From the NCBI GenBank assembly GCA_013400115.1, contig VXBP01000239.1, forward strand, positions 62,001 through 126,000: a DNA stretch of 64,000 bases, given 5' to 3'. Positions 10,795-21,649 of this stretch are shown here, piece after piece. Every line of letters begins with the position of its first letter. Within the stretch, counting starts at the first letter, position 1. Both the position numbers and the translations under genes were made by a program. Origin of the DNA: Rhinopomastus cyanomelas. Taxonomy: Eukaryota; Chordata; Aves; Bucerotiformes; Rhinopomastidae. A model generated the notes under the pieces. It worked only from the letters and a program-made list of their open reading frames with translations. It was not told where the DNA came from and did not search any database.

Positions 10795-11216
10795 GAGAAA
10801 GGTGGAGCACCTCTCTTATGGGGAAGGCTGAGGGAGCTGGGTCTCTTTAGCTTGGAGAAGAGGAGACTGAGGGGTGACCTCATTAGTGTCTATAAATATG
10901 TGAAGGGTGGGTGTCAGGAGGATGGAGCCAGGCTCTTCTCAATGTCCTCTAGTGATAGGACAAGGAGCAATGGGTGTAAGGTGGAACATAGGAGGTTCCA
11001 CATCAGTGTGAGAAGGAACTTCTTCCCAGTGAGGGTGATGAGCACTGGAAGGGGCTGCCCAGAGGGGTTGTGGAGTCTCCTTCTCTGGAAACATTTAAAA
11101 CCCACCTGGATGTGTTCCTGTGTGACTTGGTCTAGGTGATCCTACTGGGTCAGGGGGATTGGACTAGATGATCTTTCGAGGTCCCTTCCAATCCCTAATG
11201 TTGTGTGATTCTGTGA
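10795..11216 (+). mobile_element. CR1 LINE 3' fragment
   Basis: This copy encodes the C-terminal end of CR1 ORF2 (EKRRLRGDLISVYKYVKGGC, then RRFHISVRRNFFPVR) and the untranslated tail ending gttgtgtgattctgtga. A frameshift falls in the EHWKGLPRG region. Otherwise the copy is well preserved, so it is fairly young. Confidence 0.9.
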
Positions 11217-12620
11217 AAGGCAGAGTAACGAAGCTCCTTGGGATATGGCAGCACTATTAAGAGGCAATGATCTGGTGGGAGCTGAGGAATGCAAAGAGGA
11301 ACGTGTATTATCCCTTAAAGAGGTAACAAATGACCTCGGAACAACATGAATAAAGCATCTTGACTTTGTCCAGGTGAAGGTCTGCAGAGATTTAAGGGAG
11401 AGGTGTTTTTGAGTGGAAGGAACTGAATTTAGCCTGAATTGTCAGAGAAGACTCTTAAATAGTTTAGTGATGTTAAGGTGAAACCAAAGGAAAGGTCTGT
11501 GAAGGGGAGCAGCTGGACAAGGACCAGATGATCCCTTAAGAGGGGTTTTTTTCACAATGGGGAAAGTGAAGCACTCTGACACTGAAGATGGAAGGGGGCA
11601 GCAGTGCAAGGTAAGCAAGAGCCATGAAAGAACAGGTTAAAGTGATGGTAAAAAGAGGTTATGAATCAGAAAAGTACTCGGGCTCTAAGCACAAATGAAG
11701 GAAGCTGGTAGGAAAGAGGCGCCGAGAAGCCCGTGTGTGAGGACTGGAAACAAAGTGTGTGGGATCCTTGCTTTAACTCGAGTGAAGGGACGTGTGTTAA
11801 GGCAAATTCAAGTGGAAAGAAGAGGCAGCATTTCAAAGCAGATGCATAATAGCAGGCTGAGCGCAGCAGTAATTAGGCAGAGCCGAGGCAGAGCAGCAGT
11901 TAGGCGAGCTTCGCAATTACAAGTGGGAGGCCCAGATATGAAAATGAATTTTGAGCTTCCAGAATCGGGGAGATTTGAGTCCATTATGAACAGAGCATTT
12001 TTAGTCTCCCAGGGAAAAGAAAGCTGAGCCAGGGCAGCCATCCTGAATTACCCGAGCAAGCATTATCCCCTAGTTAGTGCTCGCAGCCGAGGAGCAGAAG
12101 AGCCAGAGTTCGCGTCAAGCACGGCCATTGGCTTTGGGCTGCTGCTTAATTCTGAATCTTTGCAAACCCCTTTGGGGGCCAAGAGGCTGAATTAATTAAC
12201 ACTTCATGCACCTTGAGGTCTTGAACTGAAAGGAGCTGTAAAAATACACAGTATTGATATTGCAACTGTCCCAGGCTCAGCCCAAGGAGATGTTTCACAG
12301 CAGCAGGGCGCGTGGGCTCACGTTCATGTTTGCAAATGGGTGAAAGGCATCTGAGTCTGGGGCTTGTTCCTGTAACAGAGCTTCCTATTTCAGCTTCATA
12401 CCTGCAGACTGTGCTAAGGGTATGTCCTGGCGGGCTGGGAGGTGTGTAGATAGAGCACTGGAAAGTGTCCCAGCAGCAAATGACTTCAATTATTTATGGC
12501 TGGGGTGTAAATGACAGACATGGCACCAAAACCGGTCGGCTGCATCGTACCTGGTGAAAAAGGAACTTCATGAAGGTGGTGGGGACGGCAAAGGAAAGGG
12601 GAGAGGAAACGGGATGCAAA

Positions 12621-12732
12621 GACCTGTCTGGATGCATTCCTGTGTGACTTGGTGTAGGTGATCCTGCTGTGGCAGGGGGATTGGACTGGATGATCTTTTG
12701 GGGTCCCTTCCAATCCCTAACGATTCTATGAT
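12621..12732 (+). mobile_element. Very short CR1 LINE 3' end
   Basis: Only the last FKxCLDAFLCDLV codons and the tail remain (acctgtctggatgcattcct to cgattctatgat). It lies 135 bp upstream of the last CELF2 exon. Confidence 0.85.
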
Positions 12733-12866
12733 AAAGTGTAAACCAATAGAAAGTGAGGTGAATGTGCCAAATAGATGGTAACAATAAAACCCGAGCAGCA
12801 CGCCGCGTGACACGTGTTCTAACCTACGCTCTGCTTTCTCTCCCGTCTCCGTTCTGTGTCTCGTAG

Positions 12867-12994
12867 GTTTTGTTAGCTATGACAATCCAGTCTCTGCACA
12901 AGCTGCTATCCAGGCTATGAACGGCTTTCAGATTGGCATGAAACGCTTGAAGGTTCAGCTGAAACGCTCCAAAAATGACAGCAAACCTTACTGA
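12867..12994 (+). CDS. CELF2: CELF2 terminal coding exon, second half of RRM3 and stop
   Basis: The exon encodes (G)FVSYDNPVSAQAAIQAMNGF, then QIGMKRLKVQLKRSKNDSKPY, and ends in TGA at 12992-12994. GFVSY completes the RNP1 motif of RRM3. The basic KRLKVQLKRSKND tail is the hallmark C-terminus of CELF/Bruno-like proteins. AAIQAMNGF with Ala fits CELF2, where CELF1 has Ser. The acceptor is tctcgtag|GT, phase 1. The coding part is 128 nt. The joined three exons read without a stop or frameshift, so the gene appears functional. Confidence 0.97.
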
Positions 12995-13038
12995 TCTTAA
13001 CCCCAGATGCTTACTGCTCTTGTTTTAGCTTTCTTAGG

Positions 13039-13044
13039 GTAAGT
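13039..13044 (+). promoter_or_regulatory. Consensus-like 5' splice site just after the stop codon
   Basis: GTAAGT preceded by TTAGG lies 44 nt after the CELF2 stop codon. If used, it would create a spliced 3' UTR with the junction within about 55 nt of the stop, a distance that usually avoids nonsense-mediated decay. Sequence match only; use is unproven. Confidence 0.35.
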
Positions 13045-13339
13045 CCCATGAGCAAACCTGTCCTCTGCAGGGGGGTTAAGAAAGATCATAGAGCCAACCT
13101 TCACCAAGAGACAGTTATTTTTACAGTCACCACTTCCATTTCCCCACTTGTCCTCCTTACACTTGGCTCCCATTTCCTTGCCAAGTGATTACTGAGTTGT
13201 GTTACTGTGTTTTGGTTTCGCAGCATAATTTATCTCCTTTTTGAAACAAAAATAAACGTCTTGAAATTCAGAGCAACACACAAACACACACGAGACGATG
13301 TGCAATTTAACTCTGTGAACCCTGGTGCCATTAGCACAC

Positions 13340-13345
13340 AATAAA
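13340..13345 (+). promoter_or_regulatory. Possible proximal poly(A) signal
   Basis: AATAAA followed within 20 nt by gttgttctc. Another AATAAA lies at 13251-13256. Either would give a short CELF2 3' UTR of about 0.3 kb. Confidence 0.35.
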
Positions 13346-14689
13346 AGTTGTTCTCTATGGATGGATCGTACTTTACCAGGGTGGCACCAGCAGTTTATAG
13401 GTTAAACGTAACGGCCTCACGCCAGTCGAAGCACTTATTTTGCAACAAAAAAAAATTGAAACAAGTCTTTCCACTACATCAACTTGTTTTTTGAGACGAT
13501 TCGGGGTTGTTTTTCTTTTTCGGTTTCGATCAACGTATTGTTATATATTAGTCTGATTTTACACTGGTCGTCTTTATATTTCACTTTTTTTTAAGTTCTT
13601 GGTTTCTTTGGAAAGGATTAATGTAAAAAAAGATTTAGAGATCTGTTTCTAAAGCTACAGGGTTTAAAATAAAAAAAAATAAAATAAAATGAGTGACAAT
13701 ACTTGATGTTTCTTGAGAGATAAATTTAATAATAATAATAATAATAAAAAGAAAGCCACAGGCCTGTAAATTTTATTTGTAAAAAGCATTTCTATTTTTA
13801 TACAAAATTTTTACTGCCTCAGAAATAATGGAAGTTATTTATTGCCTATTGTTAACTTATTGGATATCTAAAGAGCAGCTCTCTATGCTAGCTAGATCCT
13901 TTGAAGTAGTCTCTAGAGTAATTGTGCCAAGAATGGGCGCTTTTTCACTGTTGAACCCTACACCCTTGACAGTTCATGCTTTTATCCTCCTGTTTGTATT
14001 TGTCTGGTTATTTTGTTCGTAGCTTCCATTGCCTAGTTTAAAATTTACTCGTCTGACCTTTGCCTCCCCCGACCCCGTTTCCCCCCTGCCCCGAACCTTT
14101 GTGTCACATCCGTAGAAACTGGTTCTTTCCTCTCTTTTTCTCCCCAAAGAGGAGAATCCATTCTCTCCGACCGCTTTCAGATGGATTCTTTTGGGGTTCC
14201 ATTGTGCTCTTGTTGACAAGTATTGTGAGTTGATGCAAATTCAGCGACCGGCTCATAGACACTACCGATGAAAGATTTGCATTGGTTTTCTCCCGCACCC
14301 GTGAAAGTGATTTGGTTTGTGCTGCATAGACTCTGTGTAACTTTTTTTCCTCTTCCTTGTTTTTTCCCTAGACATCTCCATGCCCGTTAGCCCATCGTTT
14401 GCCTAGCATGTCCCTGTGGCGTCTCAAAAAAAAAACCACACAGTTTCATCGTCCCGTCATTGTTTCTGATGTCTTTCTGACCTCACATCATATTTGGTTC
14501 TCCTACTGACCTTTGACCTAGTTTGACCTTTGAAATTTGCATGTGACCTCATCTAGCTATGAATTCTGGGAAGTCAATGTGAAAAAACATTGCTGCATTC
14601 ACGCAAGACTGAAATTTATTACTAGATAAATTAATGATAGGATTTCAAAACAACCTGTGGCAAAATGTTTTGTTTCTTTCTTTCCTCTT

Positions 14690-14830
14690 CTTGCTTTTTT
14701 TTTGTTTCCTTTTTTCCTTTTTGGGTTTTTGTTTGTTTGGTTTTTTGTTTCTGTTCGTTTGGGTTTCGTTTCGATTTGGGTTTTGGTTCTTTTTTTTTTT
14801 GTGTTGGGTTTCGTTCTGTTTTCATTTCGT
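14690..14830 (+). promoter_or_regulatory. U/G-rich tract in CELF2 3' UTR
   Basis: About 140 nt are almost entirely T and G with only scattered C and A (ttttgtttgtttggtttttt, gggtttcgtttcg). UG-rich RNA is the target class of CELF and several hnRNP/ELAV proteins, so self-binding is a reasonable inference. It ends in a run of AAAAAT repeats that also contain AATAAA. Confidence 0.5.
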
Positions 14831-14977
14831 AAAAAATAAAAAATAAAAAACAAAAAACAGACTTGAAAGTATTATACAGGGATTGGCATTCTGCCTGGTC
14901 ACTGGTGACAATAGCAATATGTGTCCAGAGGCACAGAATGTTGGTTTCTAACAGACTACTTCCAAAACAGTTTGAGA

Positions 14978-14983
14978 AATAAA
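14978..14983 (+). promoter_or_regulatory. Possible intermediate poly(A) signal
   Basis: AATAAA in gagaaataaaactgtctg, followed by T- and GT-containing sequence (ggtctgtaatagttttt). It is a plausible site for a UTR of about 2 kb. Confidence 0.35.
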
Positions 14984-16334
14984 ACTGTCTGATTTTAAGT
15001 CTCTAGAGGTCTGTAATAGTTTTTACATTTTTCAGGCAGTGTAAAGTTTTTTGATAAGGCCATTTTAGGTGGCTCACTTTCTCATTAAAGTATATATATA
15101 GAACCACTTTTTGTAGATTAGTATAAGAAAATATTTACCCTGTTTTAGGGCAAATGCTACCTACTTGTGTCACCTTTTGCTGAACTGACTCACAGTTAGA
15201 CAATCCATGGTTTAATGCACATGAAATGACCTATATTTTATACTGTTTCAATGTACAGAAGAAAGGTTACTGTAAAATGTGTTACGTTGGTGCTTCTGTG
15301 AATTAAGTTGTGGTTTCATCATGAGTCTTATGGTCTTACGTGTTCTATGTTTATAAAAAGGCGAGTTGAGCAATTGGTTTACTTGAACAACGAGAACAAA
15401 AACAAAAAAAAACAGACTAAAAACATAAAAACACAAAAACGCAAAAAAAAAAAAGGTGTTTGCTTAAAAACAAAAAAAAAAAACAACCAAGATTTCATGT
15501 GGGAAATGAAAAACTATTCCAGAATAAGTTTGTGTTGGCTTGTGACGCATTGATGTCATTTTTTTATCGTGAACAACTTAGATGTGTTTGTGTTCAGCAA
15601 AATGTGATCGGTTTTTCTTTGAAAGAAAAAAAAAAGAATAAATAAATCAGTGAAACTATAGTGCCAAATTCCAAAGGTACTTTCTTCCTAGAGCTTCAGT
15701 GTGTTTCTTGTGTGAAGTAATTTGATAACATGGGTATTTTATTATGTGTTTTGTATAAATCCCTGATATTTAAAGAAAAAAAAAGAGGTTAAAAAGTTTG
15801 TTAACTTGCTATCCTGTGGTCTTGTTGCCTGAAATTGTTATTGTTTGTTATTTCTCTTTGATGTTTTTTGTAAAACATTGTACAAGTGCCCATGTTTCAC
15901 TTTTTTAACCACTCTGCACACATCAATGCTGTGAAAGCAAACCTCACTATGTATTTTCTTCATATTGTATGGAAACCTCTAAGGTGAGAAAGTTTTGAAC
16001 TTTTAACCCTTTCCACCCAGAGCTGTCTTGAGTGTTAATACCTTTTATACATTCACCATTTTGCTGTTTATTTTTATATATATATCTATATCTATAAATA
16101 TATATATACTTAGTTTTTTGTGGTTTATTTAATACATGGTTGGAATCAGAACAATGCACAGGGCAGATCTGAAGGACAAAATTATTTTACTGCTGTCTAA
16201 ATTTCTTCTGTATCTATAACTAAAATTATTTAAAACAGTAATTAACTTGTGGTTTTTCCTTTTTAGATTTTGGGGATTTTGTCTTTTTCTTAAGAGAGCT
16301 TTTAATATGCTGCTGGAATATGCTATTCAGTATT

Positions 16335-16340
16335 AATAAA
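16335..16340 (+). promoter_or_regulatory. Possible intermediate poly(A) signal
   Basis: AATAAA within tattaataaaagaaaag, followed at a distance by attgtgtgagcc. A further AATAAA is at 16467-16472. Both are candidates only. Confidence 0.3.
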
Positions 16341-17223
16341 AGAAAAGAAAAAAATCAATTCTTTAATTATCTATTGTGTGAGCCGCTCCCAGACAGGAGT
16401 GGTCAGTCCACCATTTGAAAAACCTTGAGGAGAAACAAAGAAAAAAAATAGTATTTTTGTAATTTAAATAAATGAACTTTTGCTTAAATCAGATGCACTA
16501 GAACTTCCTGGGTGAAAATTCAGTGTGCACTGCATTTAAACTACTTTTTATGGATCGAGTTTACATACACTGTAATGTCTGGTGTTATCTGCCATTATCT
16601 GTGACGGCAATAGACGGGCTTACTCCTGCAGACACTCGTAGAGAGAGGAGTAACTTTACTCGTACAAGTAGTCCATGGGATCATGTATGTGACTGATGTG
16701 GGTGTTTGCTGGAGGAAGCTCTGTGTAAGGAACCCAAAAAGAGATGCTGGTAGCCCTTTTCACTGCCTTGTTAAGTCTGATTAGGCTGCATTTCTAGCAC
16801 GCAAGTCGTAACCAACAGCCAAATTTGGTTCTGCGCTACCGGTGTAGAGAATTCAAAGCCAACCCAATGCGTGTGAGCAGCAGTACCTGCTGGCGATGCC
16901 GAGGTGCCAAACCTTCTTCCAATTCCTGTTTCTACCCAATTATGTTCAGAGCCACCTCAAATTAAAAACAAAGCCCTATCCGAACAACATCAGCTGGTGC
17001 ACTCTTGTCTCTCATCCCCAAATTAAACGCTTCTTTATGTAGAGCCCTGGGATGGAAAGGACTAGCCTCTAGCGATGCAAAAAAGCCTCCTTCTTATAGC
17101 ACATGCACTTATAAATAAATGATCTATACTTTTCTCACATGTTTTTACTACTGCTGGGGCCTTCCTACACCCTTTGAGGGCTATTTTGTACTACTTGCAG
17201 CAATTGTGCGTATTCAAAGTATC

Positions 17224-17276
17224 ATCTCACGTACGTTATATTATATATATGTACATATATATATATAATATGAGAT
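17224..17276 (+). repeat. AT-rich near-palindrome in CELF2 3' UTR
   Basis: The arms atctca (17224-17229) and tgagat (17271-17276) enclose an alternating TA stretch around a central gtac. It could form a long, weak hairpin or cruciform. Function unknown. Confidence 0.6.
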
Positions 17277-17409
17277 CATCATTCGGATCGTTTAGACTGT
17301 TTCACTAATTTCTCTCGTCGTCTAAATTTCCAAAGTCTTTTAGACGCCCTAGTGTGTCCCGTGGGTCAACCGGTCCAGTCAGAGCGGCGACGCCTTTGGT
17401 CCTCGGGCA

Positions 17410-17443
17410 GCGTAACTCGGTGTCGGGCTGCATTGAGTTACGC
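17410..17443 (+). repeat. 9-bp perfect hairpin in a CpG-containing part of the 3' UTR
   Basis: gcgtaactc (17410-17418) and gagttacgc (17435-17443) are exact reverse complements with a 16-nt loop. The surrounding 17340-17460 is unusually rich in CG dinucleotides for this A/T-rich UTR. Confidence 0.6.
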
Positions 17444-18791
17444 GATGTGGGGCATTGGCTTAGCAGAGGGAGAGCAGGAAAGTTTCTGTACTTCCAGGCA
17501 ACCGAGATGGGTCGTTGCTGAGAAAAGTGTCCATCCCGAAACTGCGTTTAAAAAACGAGACTCAAACGAAATCCAACGCAAACCCAAAAACCCAAACATC
17601 CGCCTCCTTGGAGGCGAATTCTCTGCCCAAAATTCTCTTTCCAAATATTGAAAGGAAAAAAGCTGCAAGGGTGCAAGGGCCTAATAAGAGAGGAAGAAAA
17701 AACCAAGGGAAAATTGCTTTACAAAATTCTAATCAGAAGCCCAGACTGGTCGCTTTTCCAAACACATGAGCTAATTGCGATGAAACGGCAGTCCTCAAAG
17801 GAGTAACAAGTTCATCTTTCTTTCACCATAGGGGTTACAGTTCCTTGGCTTGTGCTACTCTGGAATCATTTTACTGTTTCTGTTTCTATTATCTTAAGTG
17901 CTAATTAACAAAAGGAAAAAAAAAAACCTATCCTGTAGTTTCATTGCCTTTTTCGATAATGTCATACAGAAAAAAAAAGAGAAAAAAAAATAAGAACAAA
18001 CCTATGTACTTGTGTTTTTTTTGTGCTGTGAGAATTGTTGTTTGTAGACTAACGATACTATCATTTTGTTTAGAATTACGGGCTAGTTTTTAAGTATTGT
18101 CTGAGAAAAGCCAAAGTTAATGCAATCTAGTGGAAGCTGTAAGACCATTTGCGTATTGTTTCTGTTTTATCGATGCATCTGGATTTTGTTGTTTGATGGG
18201 ATTTGAGCCAAAAAAACAAAACAAAAAAAAAAAAGGAGCAAAAAAAGCAAAAAAAAAAAGGCAAAAAAAAAAAAAGCAGGCTTTCCTATTTCTACAACTT
18301 GATTGTACTTATGCATTTTGTACCAGTGGAACTTTTTATACTGGAGATTAAAAAAAAATACAAATGGAAATTTTTGTGGCTTACTCTCGTGGGCCCCCTC
18401 GATCACGACTGATTTTCGAGTTTGATTTCTGGACGGCAGAAAGAGAGTTGGTTTCGTTTGGAGAAATTCAGAACTTTGGCTTGGTTTCTTTTTTTCCCTT
18501 TGCTTATATCTAGTGTTTAGAATTTTGTCTTAACAGAAGCGGTAAGTTTCACTTTTGATTCTGTATCGTGCAGTTACACAATAAGGTAATTAGAATTAGG
18601 AGTACTCGGTCACTTTGCGTGGATAAATGTATTAGTTAAAACGTTAGGGGTTTGCTTTTTTGCTGTTTAGATCAGAGTTTTTTCTGATTCTCCTGTCCTC
18701 ATTGTGAACATAACCGTGTAGTTGAAACAGTCAGACTTATTTTTGTAACGTATGTTATTGTGTGATGCAGTTTTTTGCTTCTGTCTCCAAT

Positions 18792-18797
18792 ATTAAA
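18792..18797 (+). promoter_or_regulatory. Good candidate poly(A) signal with GU-rich downstream element
   Basis: ATTAAA is followed 25-45 nt later by tttgtgtgttgtattgttgg, an excellent GU-rich downstream element. This is one of the two best poly(A) sites in the UTR and would give a 3' UTR of about 5.8 kb. Confidence 0.6.
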
Positions 18798-20971
18798 CCA
18801 TTTTCCTAATACTTGTCTCTCTACTTTGTGTGTTGTATTGTTGGTGGTCATTCTGTGTTGGTAATGCATCTACACACCTCACTGTTTCACGTGCCTGTTT
18901 CTTTTATTTTCTATATTTGTTGGTTGTGTACGAAAGATACAGTCGATTCCACCTAAGTGAATATCTGATTGGGGGGCAAAAGAGGATTTGTACATTTTTT
19001 AGGATTTGTACATTTTAGACGTGTCATGAGTTCGTTGAGTTCTTTTCTCTCTCTCTCTCCCCCTCCCCCTAGTCATGCCTTATCGCTTGGATAATCTATC
19101 CGAGCAGGAAGCCTTTTAAATGGGTTTCCTGCACAGTCATCCTGAAGGTAGCTTTCGTTAGCCTGCTGGCTGCGAAGGCTTCTGCACACGAACACACAGA
19201 AGCCGCTCAAAGAGATTTAATGGGGTTTGGGGGTTTGTTGGTTTTTTTTTTGCTGTGACATTTCAGTCAGTCTGGAAAACATGGACTGTGGAGATCAATT
19301 CTTCCTGGCTGCTAAAAGTAAAATAAAATAGTTCTCTGCCGCTGCTTTGCAGGAGCAATGAAACATTCAAGAGGAGCAGGCTATAGCCTTGGGATTTCTT
19401 CCAAACTGCACAGTAATCCGATGGCATATGGCGTTAGTCAAACTCTCCTCAGAAACTAATCACATCTTAACTAGGGCTGTGAGAGCCTCCGAAAGCCTAC
19501 CAGGTGATCGAGCTCCTCACGTGCCGTTGTTAGACCTATGATGATTTACAAAACAAGGATCAAATCCAAGCGAGTGCAGGAAGACTCTGTTCAAGCCAGT
19601 GGAAGTAAAGGGAAACGAAAAGAACCAGAGATGATGGGGTGGGGGGTGGAAGGCCCCTGTTTGTTCAAATGGGTGGCATTTTTGCTGTGGGCTAACAAAG
19701 CAGATCGTTCTCAGCGTTGGCTAATAGTGTTCACAAAGGGACAAAAGAGACACCACAGCGCTTCCCCCCCATTATTTTTTTTACAGTTGACTTTTAGCTT
19801 TTTTTCTATTCCTCCATTTCCTATAATCATTTTTTTTCTCCTCACGAGAATCTCTCTGCTCTCCCCCCAACCGGTGTCTACCATGATGAAATAAAAGCTG
19901 CAAAAGAAATAAATCTATGTTATTCTGGTTTACAAAACGTCTCTCTTCTCTCCTCTGTCTGATCACAGAGAAGAACCTTAACAATTTGGAGAGGGAGAAA
20001 AAAATCAAAGCAACCAAACCAAACCCGAGGAGAGGAGAGCAGCACTGGCGAGTGCTCTCTGGAATTCAAGCCATATGCCCCCATCCCTTTCCTTTGTCCC
20101 ACTTTCCGTGATGCTCAGGAATCGAAGACCACTTAAAAGTGCTCTTATGAGACCCAAACGACACTCCTCCCTCTTGTCTCCTCTCCCTTGGTCTCTCTGG
20201 CACTCTGGCTCTGGCTCACACACACAAACACACACACGACCCCTCAAATCACGTCTCACAAGGTCATGGCGCACTGGGCGTTTCCGTGTGGTGTCAGCAG
20301 AAACGTTGGCTCCTGCATTTGGAAGAGTTTTGATGTTTTCTGGTGGCTCTTGACTTGGCCTGGTTGGTACTGCTCAGTATGGTTTTTTTTCAACTTCTCT
20401 TTTTTTTCCTTTTTCAACTCTTCTGTTTCCATGAAAGACAAAGCACTGATGAGTCTGGAGACCCAAACAAGCTCTCAGATGTTGTCTTGCAGGGTCTGTT
20501 GTCAGAGGTCAGGGGTCCAAGCAACTCTGAATTGAATCTAAAACCACAGAAGCCTGTAGTGGACAGCCCAGGAAGGAGAGCAGAGACCAATGGTCACTCT
20601 CTACCCTGGGTCTTTGACACCTGTAGAGTCTGTGATTTGGATAATGTTGACACCAGTGGACCGGGTTGAGTACATCTTGACTTGCTGGAATGATCAATCA
20701 GAACTGGTCTCTGGCTTTCGCAGATCGCTGTGAACGTTTTCCCTTTGTTTTCTTTTCCCCGTTTCCTTTTTTTTCTTTTGTTGGGTTGTTTTTATTTTCC
20801 TCCACGACTTGGTCTTAGGAAAGAAACTAGAGTTTTGTGAAGGGTCTTTTCTTCCAAAAACACAACTGAAAAAGAAAAGACAAAAAACCAAGACATACTG
20901 CAGTTGGGTTTTTTTAAAACACTCAGGGCTGAAAGATACAGGGTGTTTTTTAATTTCTCTTTCTTTCTTTC

Positions 20972-21001
20972 AATTTATTTATCTTATTTATTTATTTATA
21001 G
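20972..21001 (+). promoter_or_regulatory. AU-rich element cluster
   Basis: Overlapping ATTTA pentamers occur in atttatttatcttatttatt and the following bases. This is the classical class of destabilising AU-rich element bound by ELAV, TTP and also CELF proteins. Position near the distal end of the UTR supports a role in mRNA stability; that role is inferred. Confidence 0.5.
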
Positions 21002-21276
21002 TTGAACAATGGGGGAAAATGAGTTCCTTCAAGCCATGCAGCCGAACAGTTTGTCCTGCTTAAACGCACGCTTTTAATTTCAATTACGTGAGGCACCTCG
21101 CAGTGTTAGCAAAATGTCTCTTTGTTAGCCGTGTGTGTGTCGCCATGGGAAATTACCGGCCTGCCACGAGGCTTGCTGATTAAAGAGTAGCCTGCCAGAG
21201 TGTGTGTGCCTTTGCCCAGTGTGACTCTTAGGTATTAGGCTAAGGAAAACAGTTTTAACAAAATGTAGTGTGAATC

Positions 21277-21337
21277 ATTCCTGATAAGTGAATAAAGCAT
21301 TGTGACCAAGCAATCAGATTATTCACTTATCAGGAAT
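21277..21337 (+). repeat. Perfect 19-bp inverted repeat (hairpin) overlapping an AATAAA
   Basis: Arm 1 is attcctgataagtgaataa (21277-21295) and arm 2 is its exact reverse complement (21319-21337). The 23-nt loop contains a further attg/caat pairing (21299-21302 with 21311-21314). The poly(A) hexamer AATAAA occupies 21291-21296, so five of its six bases are in the stem. The RNA would form a stem of about 61 nt, similar in size to a microRNA precursor. Sequence structure is certain; function is unknown. Confidence 0.8.
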
Positions 21338-21621
21338 CGACTGTACTGATAGTTTGCCTGATCGTTTTTGTTCCTCATCTCTGTTGTAGTTTCCACTACT
21401 TTGCTGTGTTCTGTTTTTTCTCTCATGCTCTTAGCAGAATCACTGGGAATATCCCTTCGTGTGATCATGAAACGTGCTACTGAGTAACGAATAATAATAA
21501 TAATTAAAAAAAATTTAAAATATAAAGATGATATCTTAACAAAATCTATGCACTTGCTATCAGGAACACAATACTGGATGTGTCTTATATATATTGAACT
21601 ATAATAGTATTCGATTTCTTA

Positions 21622-21627
21622 AATAAA
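21622..21627 (+). promoter_or_regulatory. Distal poly(A) signal, inferred end of CELF2 mRNA
   Basis: AATAAA in ttaaataaagctt is followed about 14-24 nt later by ttctgttgtctg, a GT-rich downstream element. It is the last good signal before the sequence changes character into CR1-bearing intergenic DNA. Confidence 0.6.
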
Positions 21628-21649
21628 GCTTAAGAAAGGATTCTGTTGT

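Larger units (their letters stand above)
7201..12866 (+). other. CELF2: CELF2 last intron
   Basis: This intron runs from gtacgt to the acceptor tctcgtag ending at 12866. It holds a tRNA-derived SINE (7958-8126) and CR1 pieces at 9356-9480, 10795-11216 and 12621-12732. Two repeat-free stretches look worth testing for conservation: 7400-7680, CpG-containing and AT-homeobox-like, and 11860-12200, with several TAAT-type motifs. No alternative exon can be called from sequence alone. Confidence 0.85.
12995..21643 (+). other. CELF2: CELF2 3' untranslated region (inferred extent)
   Basis: The sequence after the stop codon is A/T-rich, contains several poly(A) signals and has no recognisable CR1 for about 8.6 kb, while CR1 is frequent on both sides. 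CELF2 mRNAs are known for long, conserved 3' UTRs. I end it at the last good signal (AATAAA at 21622) plus about 16 nt, which is followed by a GT-rich stretch. Within it are UG-rich tracts (14690-14830), AUUUA clusters (20972-21001), A-rich runs (15400-15485, 18210-18275) and several inverted repeats. The short open frames inside show no protein signature. Expressed-sequence evidence would set the real ends. Confidence 0.7.

Noticed and set aside
14599..14853. Lys/Thr/Asn-rich and Phe-rich proteins in the UTR
   Set aside because: They are translations of the U/G-rich tract and its complement.
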